A DNA stretch of 45,739 nucleotides from Bacteroidales bacterium (GTDB lineage: Bacteria > Bacteroidota > Bacteroidia > Bacteroidales > P3), in the NCBI GenBank assembly GCA_017455205.1, contig JAFTBM010000052.1, positions 1-45,739 on the forward strand. The letters run 5' to 3'. Below the pieces are notes generated by a model. It worked only from the letters and a program-made list of their open reading frames with translations. It did no database searches and was not told where the DNA came from. Below, piece after piece: positions 1-7,264 of this stretch. A program made the translations under genes and the position numbers. Every line of letters begins with the position of its first letter. The first letter of the stretch is position 1.

Positions 1-247
1 TAAAATTTCGAGTTCCTTTACAAAATTACGAAGAATAATCCATTCAACTAACTGGCAATCAATTTATTAACTAACATAGTTATCAACAATTTAGCATTCT
101 CTCACCTAGTAAAATTATAATTCAAAACAGTTTCTTAATATCAATCATAGCCTCATCACCCTCATAAATCACGTGAAAATGAGGTGGGTTATGGTCATCT
201 ACATACATGTAAATCAGTATCCCGTAGAATTTGCTTATTTCTGGCAT
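1..247 (-). pseudogene. DUF4160 protein gene, broken (extends past left edge)
   Basis: The minus strand from 247 reads 41 residues beginning MPEISKFYGI and containing DDHNPPHFH, the hallmark of the DUF4160 family, then stops at 122-124 after MIDIKKLF. Family members run to about 80 residues. A second frame at 1-54 reads QLVEWIILRNFVKELEIL, which resembles the family's C-terminal helix with its conserved EW, but it lies in another phase behind two stops. I therefore infer a gene disrupted by a frameshift and stop codons. DUF4160 genes often sit beside DUF2442 genes and have been suggested to be toxin-antitoxin-like; their function is not established. A partner, if any, lies left of the window. 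Recognition of the N-terminal half is firm; that of the C-terminal remnant is tentative. Confidence 0.72.
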
Positions 248-269
248 ATCAAATTATTTTTCCGAAGTG

Positions 270-277
270 CAAATTTA
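270..277 (-). promoter_or_regulatory. -7 promoter element upstream of the DUF4160 remnant
   Basis: The minus strand reads TAAATTTG, a match to the Bacteroidota -7 consensus TAnnTTTG. A possible -33 TTTG lies at 294-297. The DUF4160 start at 247 follows about 20 nt after the expected transcription start, so the element fits that gene. Confidence 0.55.
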
Positions 278-807
278 CATAAAAAAATTGGATTCAAACA
301 CTGGGGGAAATCAGCATTGACTCCACACCCCTCCTACCCCTCATCTGCCCTGTCGGCCATTGTCGCCCCGTGGCACATCCCTCTTGCCCCCTCTGCCGCC
401 ACCTATTTCCCCCTCCCGACCCTCAAAGCACCCCCCTCGCAAATGCGACGCATCCACCCCGTATCCGCACCGCCCGGATACGGACTTGATACGGAGCGGA
501 TACGGAGGGGATACGGAGGGGATACGGAGCAGATGCCTACCAGAGGGTATTAAGAGGCTGTATTTCATATAGTTATCATTTTGCCGTAGTCCTATACATA
601 CTGAAAACCAATCGATTGCGGTTTGTTTTGGAGGTGGCGAAAGGGGTAGAATTTCTCGTTTATTTCGCATGCGAAATGTTTTCGGGAGGCATTTTTCCGC
701 CTGCCGAGTCGAGAGGGGATGCGACACCTGCCGACAGGCGGTGCGACACATACTACGGAGCGGATTCCGCACGTTAGAGAGGCGATTTTTTATCTGACGA
801 GAAGACT
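278..807. other. Intergenic region without a convincing gene
   Basis: About 530 bases separate the DUF4160 promoter from folK. The stretch 310-460 is C-rich and 560-700 more AT-rich. Open frames here have proline/arginine-rich shadow composition and no family motif. The recognisable content is copy A of the composite repeat (438-677). No clear TAnnTTTG element is seen directly before folK. Confidence 0.6.
438..677 (+). repeat. Composite repeat, copy A (11-mer array flanked by dyads)
   Basis: The 66-bp core at 476-541 consists of 11-bp units of the form GGATACGGAGC, starting GGATACGGACTTGATACGG and ending GATGCCTACC. The core recurs at 29686-29751 with the same length and only about five differences. 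In front lies a small dyad TCGCAAATGCGA (438-449) and a GTATCCG/CGGATAC inverted pair (460-466 with 475-481). About 100 nt behind the core comes CGAAAGGGGTAGAA (near 640), also shared with copy B in the form CGAAAGGGGCAGAA. The perfect 16-nt palindrome ATTTCGCATGCGAAAT follows at 662-677. No protein is encoded convincingly. I read it as a dispersed non-autonomous or structural repeat. Confidence 0.7.
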
Positions 808-1305
808 ATGGAGAATGGTTTGCGACACACGGCAGTGCTGCTGCTGGGGGGCAACGAAGGCGACCGCTACGCTCGGCTTGCCCAGGCACGGGAGCTTATC
901 GGGCAACGCATAGGTGAGGTGGAGGCGGCTTCGGCGGTGAGGGAAACCGAGCCGTGGGGCGATTTTGGGGCGACGCAGCCGCAAGCCTTTCTCAACCAGG
1001 CGCTGGTGGTAGCCACCGATTTGGAGGCACACGAGGTGCTGCGCGAGGCACTGGCCATTGAGGCGGAGCTGGGTCGGCGACGCTCCACTGCCAACCACTA
1101 CAGCTCTCGGCCTATGGACATTGACATTATTTTTTTCGACAATGCCGTCATCGACCAGCCTTCGCTCCAAATCCCACACCCGAGGATGCACCTGCGCCGC
1201 TTCGTGCTGGAGCCACTGGCCGAGCTGATGCCCAGCTTCTGCCACCCGACGCTGGGGCGCACCATGGCGGCTCTGCTTCGCTCGCTCCCAGCAGATAGCA
1301 AATAA
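808..1305 (+). CDS. folK: 2-amino-4-hydroxy-6-hydroxymethyldihydropteridine pyrophosphokinase (HPPK)
   Basis: This cytosolic enzyme transfers pyrophosphate from ATP to 6-hydroxymethyl-7,8-dihydropterin, the step before dihydropteroate synthase in folate synthesis. The 165-residue protein has the usual HPPK length and order. An N-terminal strand with LLLGGNEGDR (residues 11-20) is followed by ETEPWG (47-51), the signature RPMDIDIIFF (101-110) whose Asp104 and Asp106 correspond to the magnesium-binding aspartates, and IPHPRMHLRRFVLEPL (122-137). The start at 808 puts the first strand a few residues in, as is normal. It stands alone: no other folate gene is in the window. Only 50 bp separate it from the downstream TonB receptor, which has its own promoter-like element. 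Identification is secure. Confidence 0.95.
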   Translation: MENGLRHTAVLLLGGNEGDRYARLAQARELIGQRIGEVEAASAVRETEPWGDFGATQPQAFLNQALVVATDLEAHEVLREALAIEAELGRRRSTANHYSSRPMDIDIIFFDNAVIDQPSLQIPHPRMHLRRFVLEPLAELMPSFCHPTLGRTMAALLRSLPADSK

Positions 1306-1342
1306 TTGCCACAGCGGCACAATATATCCCTCCGCCAGCCGT

Positions 1343-1350
1343 TATCTTTG
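1343..1350 (+). promoter_or_regulatory. -7 element TATCTTTG directly before the TonB receptor start
   Basis: TATCTTTG matches TAnnTTTG and ends only 5 nt before the ATG at 1356. A transcript starting a few nucleotides after it would have almost no leader. I see no TTG at the usual -33 distance, so the promoter assignment is moderate. Confidence 0.5.
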
Positions 1351-1355
1351 CCACT

Positions 1356-3809
1356 ATGAACCGACGCTTCCTCCTCCTCATCATTGCCCTGCTGCTGCCG
1401 GTGATTTCCGTTCTGGCACAGAGCTACACCATCAGCGGCACACTGACCGACAGCAAGACCGGCGAGACCCTCATCGGGGCCACGGTGGTGGACACCCGCA
1501 GCGGCAAGGGGACGGTGAGCAACGCCTACGGCCACTTCTCGCTGACGCTTCGGCGCGACAGCGTCGGCCTGAAAGTGCACTATGTGGGCTACGAACCGCA
1601 GCACTTCGACTTCTACCTCGACCGCAACCGCGAGCTCAGCGTGCGGCTTCGCCCAAGCGTAGAACTGGCCGAGGTAACCATCACCGCCGAACGCGTGGGC
1701 AGCACCCGGTCGGCACAGATCAGTGCCACCGAGATGACGGTGGAGAAAATCAAGTCGGTACCCGTGCTTTTCGGCGAAGCCGACATCATCAAGACGCTGC
1801 AGCTGATGCCAGGTGTGCAGAGTGGAAGCGAGGGCAACAGCGGCATGTATGTGCGCGGTGGCGGCCCCGACGAGAACCTTTACCTGCTCGATGGTGTCCC
1901 ACTCTACAACATAAGCCACCTCGGAGGCTTCTTCTCGGCGTTCAACACCGATGCCGTCAAGAACGTTACGCTCTACAAGGGGAGCTTCCCTGCGCGTTTT
2001 GGCGGGAGATTGAGCTCGGTGGTGGAGGTTACGCAGAACAACGGCAACGACCGCGAGCTGCACGGCAACGCCTCAATAGGCTTCATCTCGGCCAAGTTCA
2101 ACCTCGAAGGACCCATAGTCAAGGAGCGTACCACGTTCAACCTCTCGGCACGCCGCACCTACGCCGAGCTGACCCTGCTGCCACTGCTGACAGCCATGGT
2201 CAGCAGCCAGGCCAAAGAGACGGCCAGCGGCAGTGCCGAGGCGGAGAATGCCAGCCTCGACGCAGGCTACTACTTCTACGACCTCAACGCCAAGCTTTCG
2301 CACAAATTCAGCGAGCGGAGTCGCCTCTACGGGAGCTTCTACCTCGGGCAGGACCACGTCCACGGGCAGGTGGCTACCGTCTCCAGCCTGGGCGAGGACA
2401 TAGACCTTGGGATGCAGGACGGCTGGGGCAACCTGCTGGGAAGTCTGCGCTGGAGTCGGACGCTCACGCCTCGGCTTTTCCTCAACGCATCGGCTTCCTA
2501 CAGCCAATACACCAACAGCATCGTCGGGTCAATCAAAAAGGACGATGTCGGGGTGGGGCGCGAGGGGTCGACCATCGAGGGGGATTACCGCTCGGGCATC
2601 CGCGACCTGATAGGCCGTGCCGACTTCGACTACACCCCCGTGCCCGAACATGGCATCAAGTTCGGCCTCGGACTGACGCGGCACTGGTTCCAGCCCGAGG
2701 TGGCGAGCATCTCGGTGGACTACTACGACTCGGTGCAGATGGAGGGTGCATTCCGAATGGACAGCTCGCTGTTCAACGAGGTGATGCCAGCCACGGAGCT
2801 GGAGGCATACGTGGAGGACGAGTGGAGCCTGGGCGAGCGGGTGAAGATAGACGGCGGGCTGCACTGGAGTGGCTTCCGCGTGGAGAGCTCGTTCTATCCC
2901 TCGCTTGAGCCGCGTTTGAGTGGGCGCGTGATGCTGACCGACGACCTCTCGGTGAAGGTCGGCTACGCTCGAATGAGCCAATACGTCCACATGCTCTCCA
3001 CCAGCAGCATCAGCCTGCCAACCGACCTGTGGGTGCCGGTAACCGACCGCGTGAAGCCGATGGTGAGCCGGCAGGTGGCTGGGGGCCTATTCTACAGCCG
3101 CAGTGGGATAGCCGATTTCTCGGTGGAAGGATACTACAAGCGGATGCAGAACCTGATAGAATACAAAGACGGGGCTACCTTCCTCGGCTCGTCGGAACAC
3201 TGGGAGAACCTCGTCTACGCAGGCGACGGCTGGAGCTACGGCATCGAGCTGCTGGTGCGACGCGACATCGGGAAGCTCACGGGTTGGGTGGCCTACACCT
3301 GGAGCCGCACGATGAGGCAGTTCGACCGCGAGGGACAGGTGCTCAACGATGGCAAGGCCTTCCCCGCCAAGTACGACCGTCGGCACGACGTCTCGATAGT
3401 GCTCTCCTACAAGCCCAACGACAAGATGGATTTCAGCGCCACGTGGGTCTTCTCCACGGGCAATGCAGCCACCCTCACCACCCAGCGCTACCCCGTGGCC
3501 TCCGACGACCCGTCAGACTACGAGACCCCCGCCAACTACCAGGGTGCTGGGCAGCTCGCCTACCACGCAGGGCGAAACAACTACCGCCTGCCCGACTACC
3601 ATCGCCTTGACCTCGGTGCCAACTTCCACCGCAAGTTCAAACGGGTTCGCCGCACCATCAACATCAGCATCTACAACGTCTACAACCGCCAGAACCCCTA
3701 CATGATATATCCCAGCCGCCACCAGCCCTACAAGCAGTACCCCACCTCGCTGATGCAGCTCTCCCTCTTCCCCATCATCCCCTCGGCGGCCTACACCTTA
3801 TATTTCTGA
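1356..3809 (+). CDS. TonB-dependent outer-membrane receptor with carboxypeptidase-regulatory-like N-domain
   Basis: An 817-residue outer-membrane receptor expected to import an unknown ligand using TonB/ExbBD energy. The N-terminal signal peptide (about residues 1-21, ending VLA) leaves Gln as first mature residue. It is followed by a carboxypeptidase-regulatory-like beta-sandwich (YTISGTLTDSKTGETLIGA to about residue 100). The plug domain has YVRGGGPDENLYLLDGVPLYN (about 165-185) and PARFGGRLSSVVEV. A large beta-barrel follows, ending in Tyr-Phe as barrels do. No SusD-like gene is adjacent; instead a DUF4249 lipoprotein gene starts 2 nt after the stop, a recurrent arrangement in Bacteroidota. 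Ligand unknown. The general assignment is firm. Confidence 0.93.
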   Translation: MNRRFLLLIIALLLPVISVLAQSYTISGTLTDSKTGETLIGATVVDTRSGKGTVSNAYGHFSLTLRRDSVGLKVHYVGYEPQHFDFYLDRNRELSVRLRPSVELAEVTITAERVGSTRSAQISATEMTVEKIKSVPVLFGEADIIKTLQLMPGVQSGSEGNSGMYVRGGGPDENLYLLDGVPLYNISHLGGFFSAFNTDAVKNVTLYKGSFPARFGGRLSSVVEVTQNNGNDRELHGNASIGFISAKFNLEGPIVKERTTFNLSARRTYAELTLLPLLTAMVSSQAKETASGSAEAENASLDAGYYFYDLNAKLSHKFSERSRLYGSFYLGQDHVHGQVATVSSLGEDIDLGMQDGWGNLLGSLRWSRTLTPRLFLNASASYSQYTNSIVGSIKKDDVGVGREGSTIEGDYRSGIRDLIGRADFDYTPVPEHGIKFGLGLTRHWFQPEVASISVDYYDSVQMEGAFRMDSSLFNEVMPATELEAYVEDEWSLGERVKIDGGLHWSGFRVESSFYPSLEPRLSGRVMLTDDLSVKVGYARMSQYVHMLSTSSISLPTDLWVPVTDRVKPMVSRQVAGGLFYSRSGIADFSVEGYYKRMQNLIEYKDGATFLGSSEHWENLVYAGDGWSYGIELLVRRDIGKLTGWVAYTWSRTMRQFDREGQVLNDGKAFPAKYDRRHDVSIVLSYKPNDKMDFSATWVFSTGNAATLTTQRYPVASDDPSDYETPANYQGAGQLAYHAGRNNYRLPDYHRLDLGANFHRKFKRVRRTINISIYNVYNRQNPYMIYPSRHQPYKQYPTSLMQLSLFPIIPSAAYTLYF

Positions 3810-3811
3810 CC

Positions 3812-4876
3812 ATGAAACAGCGCACCACTATCATCCGCCTCGCCCTCGCAGCACTGGCTGTGCTGACCGCAGCCTCGTGCGAGAAGGTGATTGAAATCGA
3901 CGAGGCCGACTACCCGCCGCAGCTGGTGCTCAACGGGCTTCCCTCGGCAGGGCAACGTGCCTTCGTCAATTTCAGCTATACCCATTTCTTCCTCGACCCC
4001 AACAACGCACAGCCCGTCGGTGGTGCAGAGCTGCGGCTGACGGTGGGTGGCACCACCTACCGCCCCGATAGCGTCGACGGCTGCAACTACTTCTTCCCCT
4101 ACACCTGCCAGCCAGGCGACACGCTGCGGATGGACATCGAGGCCGCTGGCACGTCGGTCAGTGCGCAGACCTACATCCCCCCGATGCCAGCCATCGATGG
4201 CTTCACTGCCCACACCTTCGCTGGCGGCTCGTTTCGCTTCTACCGCACACGCTTCACGCTCCACGACCACGGGGATGTGCCAGAATACTACTACCTGACC
4301 GTCGAAGTGCGCGACAGCGGCCTGCGCTACAATCCCTACCAGCACAAGGTGGACACCGTGGATACCATCAGCCACAACTACTTCGGCTTCCGTGGGTCGG
4401 GCGAGGAGATTACCTCGAGCGACGTAACGCCGTTCATCCCCCTCGGGGGCTACCTCTACAGCCAGCTGCTGTTCACCGACAAGCGCATCGACGGGCAGGA
4501 CTACCCCGTGGAGCTCTACATCCTCAACCTCATCGACACCAACGAGATCAATACCGAGACCGACACCTTCCGCCATTGGTATACCATTAGGCTGGAGTCG
4601 ATCACGCCAGCGCGGTGGAACTACCAGCTGTCGGTGGTGCGTTCGCAAAGCATGGGGAGCTATTTTGCCGAGCAGGCGAGGGCGTGGAGCAACGTCAGCG
4701 GTGGCGTGGGCATCTTTGCTGGCATGGCCAAGCAGACCTTCACCTTCACGCCCGACACGCTGATGCCGTTTGTTCCCCCTCTGCTGAAGTCTCCTGCGAG
4801 GGTCGAAGAGCATAGAGCCGTGCAACCGCAGCTATCTGGCGAGGAGGCATTCTACATCAGGCCAAGCCGCTGGTAG
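3812..4876 (+). CDS. DUF4249 lipoprotein, partner of the TonB receptor
   Basis: A 354-residue protein with a lipoprotein signal: hydrophobic stretch, then lipobox TAASC with Cys about residue 23. The mature start CEKVIEIDEADYPPQLVLNG is characteristic of the DUF4249 family, which is almost always encoded directly after a TonB receptor of this type. By analogy with SusD it may be a surface lipoprotein lidding the receptor, but the family has no proven function. Later parts show alternating beta strands and GGVGIFAGMAKQTFTFTP near residue 300. The last 40 residues (rich in Pro, Arg, Glu) look less typical. The 3' end overlaps the convergent radical SAM gene by 25 bp, so this tail could be an extension gained by loss of an earlier stop; that is inference. 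Confidence 0.88.
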   Translation: MKQRTTIIRLALAALAVLTAASCEKVIEIDEADYPPQLVLNGLPSAGQRAFVNFSYTHFFLDPNNAQPVGGAELRLTVGGTTYRPDSVDGCNYFFPYTCQPGDTLRMDIEAAGTSVSAQTYIPPMPAIDGFTAHTFAGGSFRFYRTRFTLHDHGDVPEYYYLTVEVRDSGLRYNPYQHKVDTVDTISHNYFGFRGSGEEITSSDVTPFIPLGGYLYSQLLFTDKRIDGQDYPVELYILNLIDTNEINTETDTFRHWYTIRLESITPARWNYQLSVVRSQSMGSYFAEQARAWSNVSGGVGIFAGMAKQTFTFTPDTLMPFVPPLLKSPARVEEHRAVQPQLSGEEAFYIRPSRW

Positions 4877-5925
4877 TGGCAGGTGAGGAGCTGCTGGTGG
4901 TCGTCGTAGAGGTGAAGTCCACTACCTTCGCAGTAGCGATAGACTTTGCACGTAGCGCACTGCCCCTTGCGGGTCCACTCCCGATGGCGCATTGCTTGGA
5001 AGCGGTGCTGCCAGACGTCCCAAAGGTCGTCGGTGTAGATATTTCCTTGGCTCATCGGGCTGCGCACCGAGGTGCAGCCGCCGATGCTCCCATCGCAGCG
5101 GATAGAGGCCACCTCGATGCCCGAACGGCAGAAGAAGAGATGGTCGCGGACGCGCCCTTCGTATTCACCGAGGAAGCCTTCGCAGGCGTAGCTCAAGCGG
5201 ATAGGGTCGCCCGCGGCACGGCTGCTGACAATGAAGTCCATCAGCCCACGAAGCTGCTCGGGTGCGAGCTGCAACTGGCGGTCGGACGCTGCCCGGCCCA
5301 TAGGGGCGATGGAGAAGAGCCGCCAGTGGCGCACACCGCGCCCGATGAGGTGCTGCTTGAGGTCGGCGAGGTGGTCGAAATTGAGGGGGCTGACGCAGGT
5401 TACCACATCCCACAGCACCTCGTGCTGCTGTGCCAATAGGCCGAGAGCCCTATCGGCATGAGCAAACGCCGAAGGGCAGCGGCGCAAACTGTCGTGCTGC
5501 GGGGCAAGGCCATCGAGGCTGACCGTCAGGCTGTGCATCCCCGACTCGGTGAGGCTCGCCAGGCGCTGGCTATCGAGCAGGAACGCATTGGTAACCACCC
5601 CCCACGGGTAGCCGCGGCGGTAGAGTTCCCACCCCACCTCCTCAAGGTCTGGCCGAAGCAATGCCTCGCCTCCAGTGAGGATAATAAAAGTGCGGTGAGG
5701 GTCAAGATGAGGCGTCAAGCTGTCGATGGCACGGAGAAAGTCGGCAGCGGGCATGTCTGCCACATCGGGTTGCTGCCTGCAGTCGCTACCACAGTGGCGG
5801 CAGTGCATATTGCAACGCAGCGTACATTCCCAAAAAAGGCTGCGCAACGGGTGCAACTGGGCAGCAGCATGGCGCTGGCTTCGAGCCAGCTCAAGGCCAA
5901 TGCGCTGACGCAAAGAAAGGCTCAT
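4852..5925 (-). CDS. Radical SAM/SPASM enzyme of the rSAM/lipoprotein system
   Basis: A 357-residue radical SAM protein. Taking the ATG at 5925 gives MSLSLRQRIGLELA and a 4-nt ATGA overlap with the stop of the lipoprotein gene, so the two are translationally coupled; an upstream in-frame ATG at 5976 lies inside that gene and is less likely. The cluster motif is C38-x3-C42-x2-C45 within WECTLRCNMHCRHCGSDC, with extra Cys34 and Cys49. The SAM-binding GGE motif follows in ILTGGEALLRPDL. A C-terminal SPASM-like region has CRSG, CDGSIGGC, CATCKVYRYC and a final Cys, enough to bind auxiliary iron-sulfur clusters. The family pairs with a small lipoprotein in Bacteroidota (TIGR04133/TIGR04134 from memory). 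Substrate and chemistry are unknown; modification of the partner lipoprotein is the obvious guess. Confidence 0.9.
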   Translation of the reverse strand: MSLSLRQRIGLELARSQRHAAAQLHPLRSLFWECTLRCNMHCRHCGSDCRQQPDVADMPAADFLRAIDSLTPHLDPHRTFIILTGGEALLRPDLEEVGWELYRRGYPWGVVTNAFLLDSQRLASLTESGMHSLTVSLDGLAPQHDSLRRCPSAFAHADRALGLLAQQHEVLWDVVTCVSPLNFDHLADLKQHLIGRGVRHWRLFSIAPMGRAASDRQLQLAPEQLRGLMDFIVSSRAAGDPIRLSYACEGFLGEYEGRVRDHLFFCRSGIEVASIRCDGSIGGCTSVRSPMSQGNIYTDDLWDVWQHRFQAMRHREWTRKGQCATCKVYRYCEGSGLHLYDDHQQLLTCHYQRLGLM

Positions 5926-6467
5926 CTCGGCAGGAGCTTGACATCCACCTCGCGAGTGTACTTGCCGAGGTTCCATCCATCAGCCTCGCGTTTGTCCACC
6001 TCGTTATCCTTCACTTCAAGTTCCACAATCTGGTTGGCGAAAGAGCCGTTGGCGGGGCCATCGATGTCGCGCAGCAGCAGGCGGAGCTCACGCTGCGGCA
6101 GCCCACTCTGATGCACCTCAAAGCGACCATCTTCACCTGTGCGGACAGAGGTCTCGGCAAGGTAGCGGCGGATGTTCTCCTGGTCGCCATAGATTGTGTC
6201 GGGCGTGGCTTCGAGGCCACGCTCAAGCAGGTTGACCTCAATGCCTTCGATGGGACGACCTGCGGGGTCGTGGACATAGCCGCGGACGGTAAAGTCCATC
6301 GTCGGCACGCCGTACATCAGCCTTATCTCCTCCCGCTCCTGCGGCATAGGCGCTCCCTGCGGCTGTTTCGAGGCCGTCTTGCGGCTACTTTGGCAGGCCG
6401 AAAAGCCCAACGCTCCCAGCAGGGTGGCCAGCAACCAATGCTTCAATTTGAGGTAGTGCAGCTTCAT
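5922..6467 (-). CDS. Lipoprotein partner of the radical SAM enzyme
   Basis: A 181-residue predicted lipoprotein. The ATG at 6467 gives MKLHYLKLKHWLLATLLGAL followed by GFSAC, a lipobox with Cys25. An ATG nine codons upstream (6494) would only lengthen the basic n-region and is disfavoured. The mature part begins with a polar linker, then IRLMYGVPTMDFTVRGYVHD (about residues 48-67), which resembles the conserved YGxPxAxFxxxG segment of lipoproteins paired with rSAM/SPASM enzymes. A carboxypeptidase-regulatory-like beta-sandwich follows (GRPIEGIEVNLLE, then TGEDGRFEVHQSG) and the protein ends KYTREVDVKLLPR. It probably sits in the outer membrane. It is first in a two-gene unit, its stop overlapping the enzyme's start. 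Whether it is modified by the enzyme is not known. Confidence 0.85.
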   Translation of the reverse strand: MKLHYLKLKHWLLATLLGALGFSACQSSRKTASKQPQGAPMPQEREEIRLMYGVPTMDFTVRGYVHDPAGRPIEGIEVNLLERGLEATPDTIYGDQENIRRYLAETSVRTGEDGRFEVHQSGLPQRELRLLLRDIDGPANGSFANQIVELEVKDNEVDKREADGWNLGKYTREVDVKLLPR

Positions 6468-6783
6468 GACAATCGGTAATGGGGTTGATTTCATTCCAAT
6501 TCACAACAGATTAACCTGCAAAAGGCAATTTTATTGTGCCAAGGACAAGAGACTATGAAAAATGAGCGGAAAAAACCATAGCCGTAGTGCTCAAGTGGAG
6601 GCTTTTTCAAGGATTAAAGCAACTCTCTTTGAATTTTATTTTCATAGCCATTTGCCAATATATCAGCTGCTTTGCAAGCAATCTGTATTTTTTTTGAAAG
6701 AAAAAGTTGGCCAGTTTGGAAAAAGGTTGTAACTTTGCACCCGCTTTCGAGAGGGAAAGCCTGCCTGCACAGCAGAGAGAGAT
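6468..6783. other. Intergenic region between the lipoprotein gene and tRNA-Asn
   Basis: About 316 AT-rich bases between divergent transcription units. The right part contains the tRNA promoter. On the minus side TAAAATTG (near 6528-6535) is a one-mismatch -7 element that could serve the lipoprotein/rSAM pair. No ORF or RNA is recognised between 6545 and 6700. Confidence 0.5.
6707..6737 (+). promoter_or_regulatory. Promoter of tRNA-Asn
   Basis: A -33 TTG at 6707-6709 and a -7 TAACTTTG at 6730-6737, 20 nt apart, match the Bacteroidota housekeeping promoter. The mature tRNA starts 46 nt further on, leaving a short 5' leader for processing. Confidence 0.75.
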
Positions 6784-6857
6784 TCCTCCTTAGCTCAGTT
6801 GGTTAGAGCACCTGACTGTTAATCAGGGGGTCGAAGGTTCAAGTCCTTCAGGGGGAG
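6784..6857 (+). tRNA. tRNA-Asn (GTT)
   Basis: A 74-nt cloverleaf. The acceptor TCCTCCT pairs with AGGGGGA (6850-6856) with one G-T pair. The anticodon stem CCTGA/TCAGG closes loop CTGTTAA with anticodon GTT at 6818-6820, reading AAC/AAU. The T-arm is GAAGG-TTCAAGT-CCTTC. After discriminator G6857 the genome reads CAA, so the CCA end is not encoded and must be added by nucleotidyltransferase. Confidence 0.96.
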
Positions 6858-6858
6858 C

Positions 6859-6888
6859 AACGGGCGTCAGCGATGGCTGATGCCCGTT
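6859..6888 (+). terminator. Hairpin immediately after tRNA-Asn
   Basis: A 13-bp stem AACGGGCGTCAGC / GCTGATGCCCGTT with one G-T pair closes a GATG loop. It begins 2 nt after the tRNA. There is no clean T-run behind it (ACCATTTATC), so it may be a weak terminator or a 3'-processing structure. Confidence 0.6.
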
Positions 6889-7264
6889 ACCATTTATCGG
6901 ATGCGTTGAGCCTATGACACAGATAAAGAGCAAAGATTGACGAACTGCTACCCCTCGCGGGGGACGACGTTCTGGCAGATGAATGCTATGGGACAACTGT
7001 TGGACACTATCCCCCTCGCGTTTGAGCGAACTGATGCACGGCAGAATGGAGCCTCTCTACCGCATCTCACGCGCATTGTGCAAGAAACTTGACATCCCGA
7101 CAACGGTGGCTTGGGGGGTTGCTGCAATTGGGGATGGGGTGGGATTTCGACGGCTTGAAGGGACTGCCTGGCACACTTTCTGACTGAACTTGGCACACTT
7201 TTTGATGGGAAAAAGAATTGTTGCGAAACAAAAATGCCCTTTTTGCGTTAAAGGGGAGTACGAT
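6889..7264. other. Region upstream of lon with no recognisable gene
   Basis: About 375 bases. A 66-codon plus-strand frame (6983-7183) contains RLSELMHGRMEPLYRISRAL, faintly like a helix-turn-helix, but has no full domain and composition close to chance. TGGCACACTTT occurs twice, at about 7169 and 7191. CCCCTCGCG also occurs twice (near 6951 and 7012). No good TAnnTTTG is seen before lon. The stretch may be decayed sequence. Confidence 0.45.

Noticed and set aside
341-772. 143-codon minus-strand frame across copy A (similar peptide also in copy B)
   Set aside because: The shared peptide comes from the conserved 11-mer DNA; 11 is not divisible by three, and the rest of the frame has no conserved or domain-like content.
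6983-7183. 66-codon frame upstream of lon with a faint helix-turn-helix look
   Set aside because: No complete domain, no promoter or ribosome-binding site, and the end is compositionally random.
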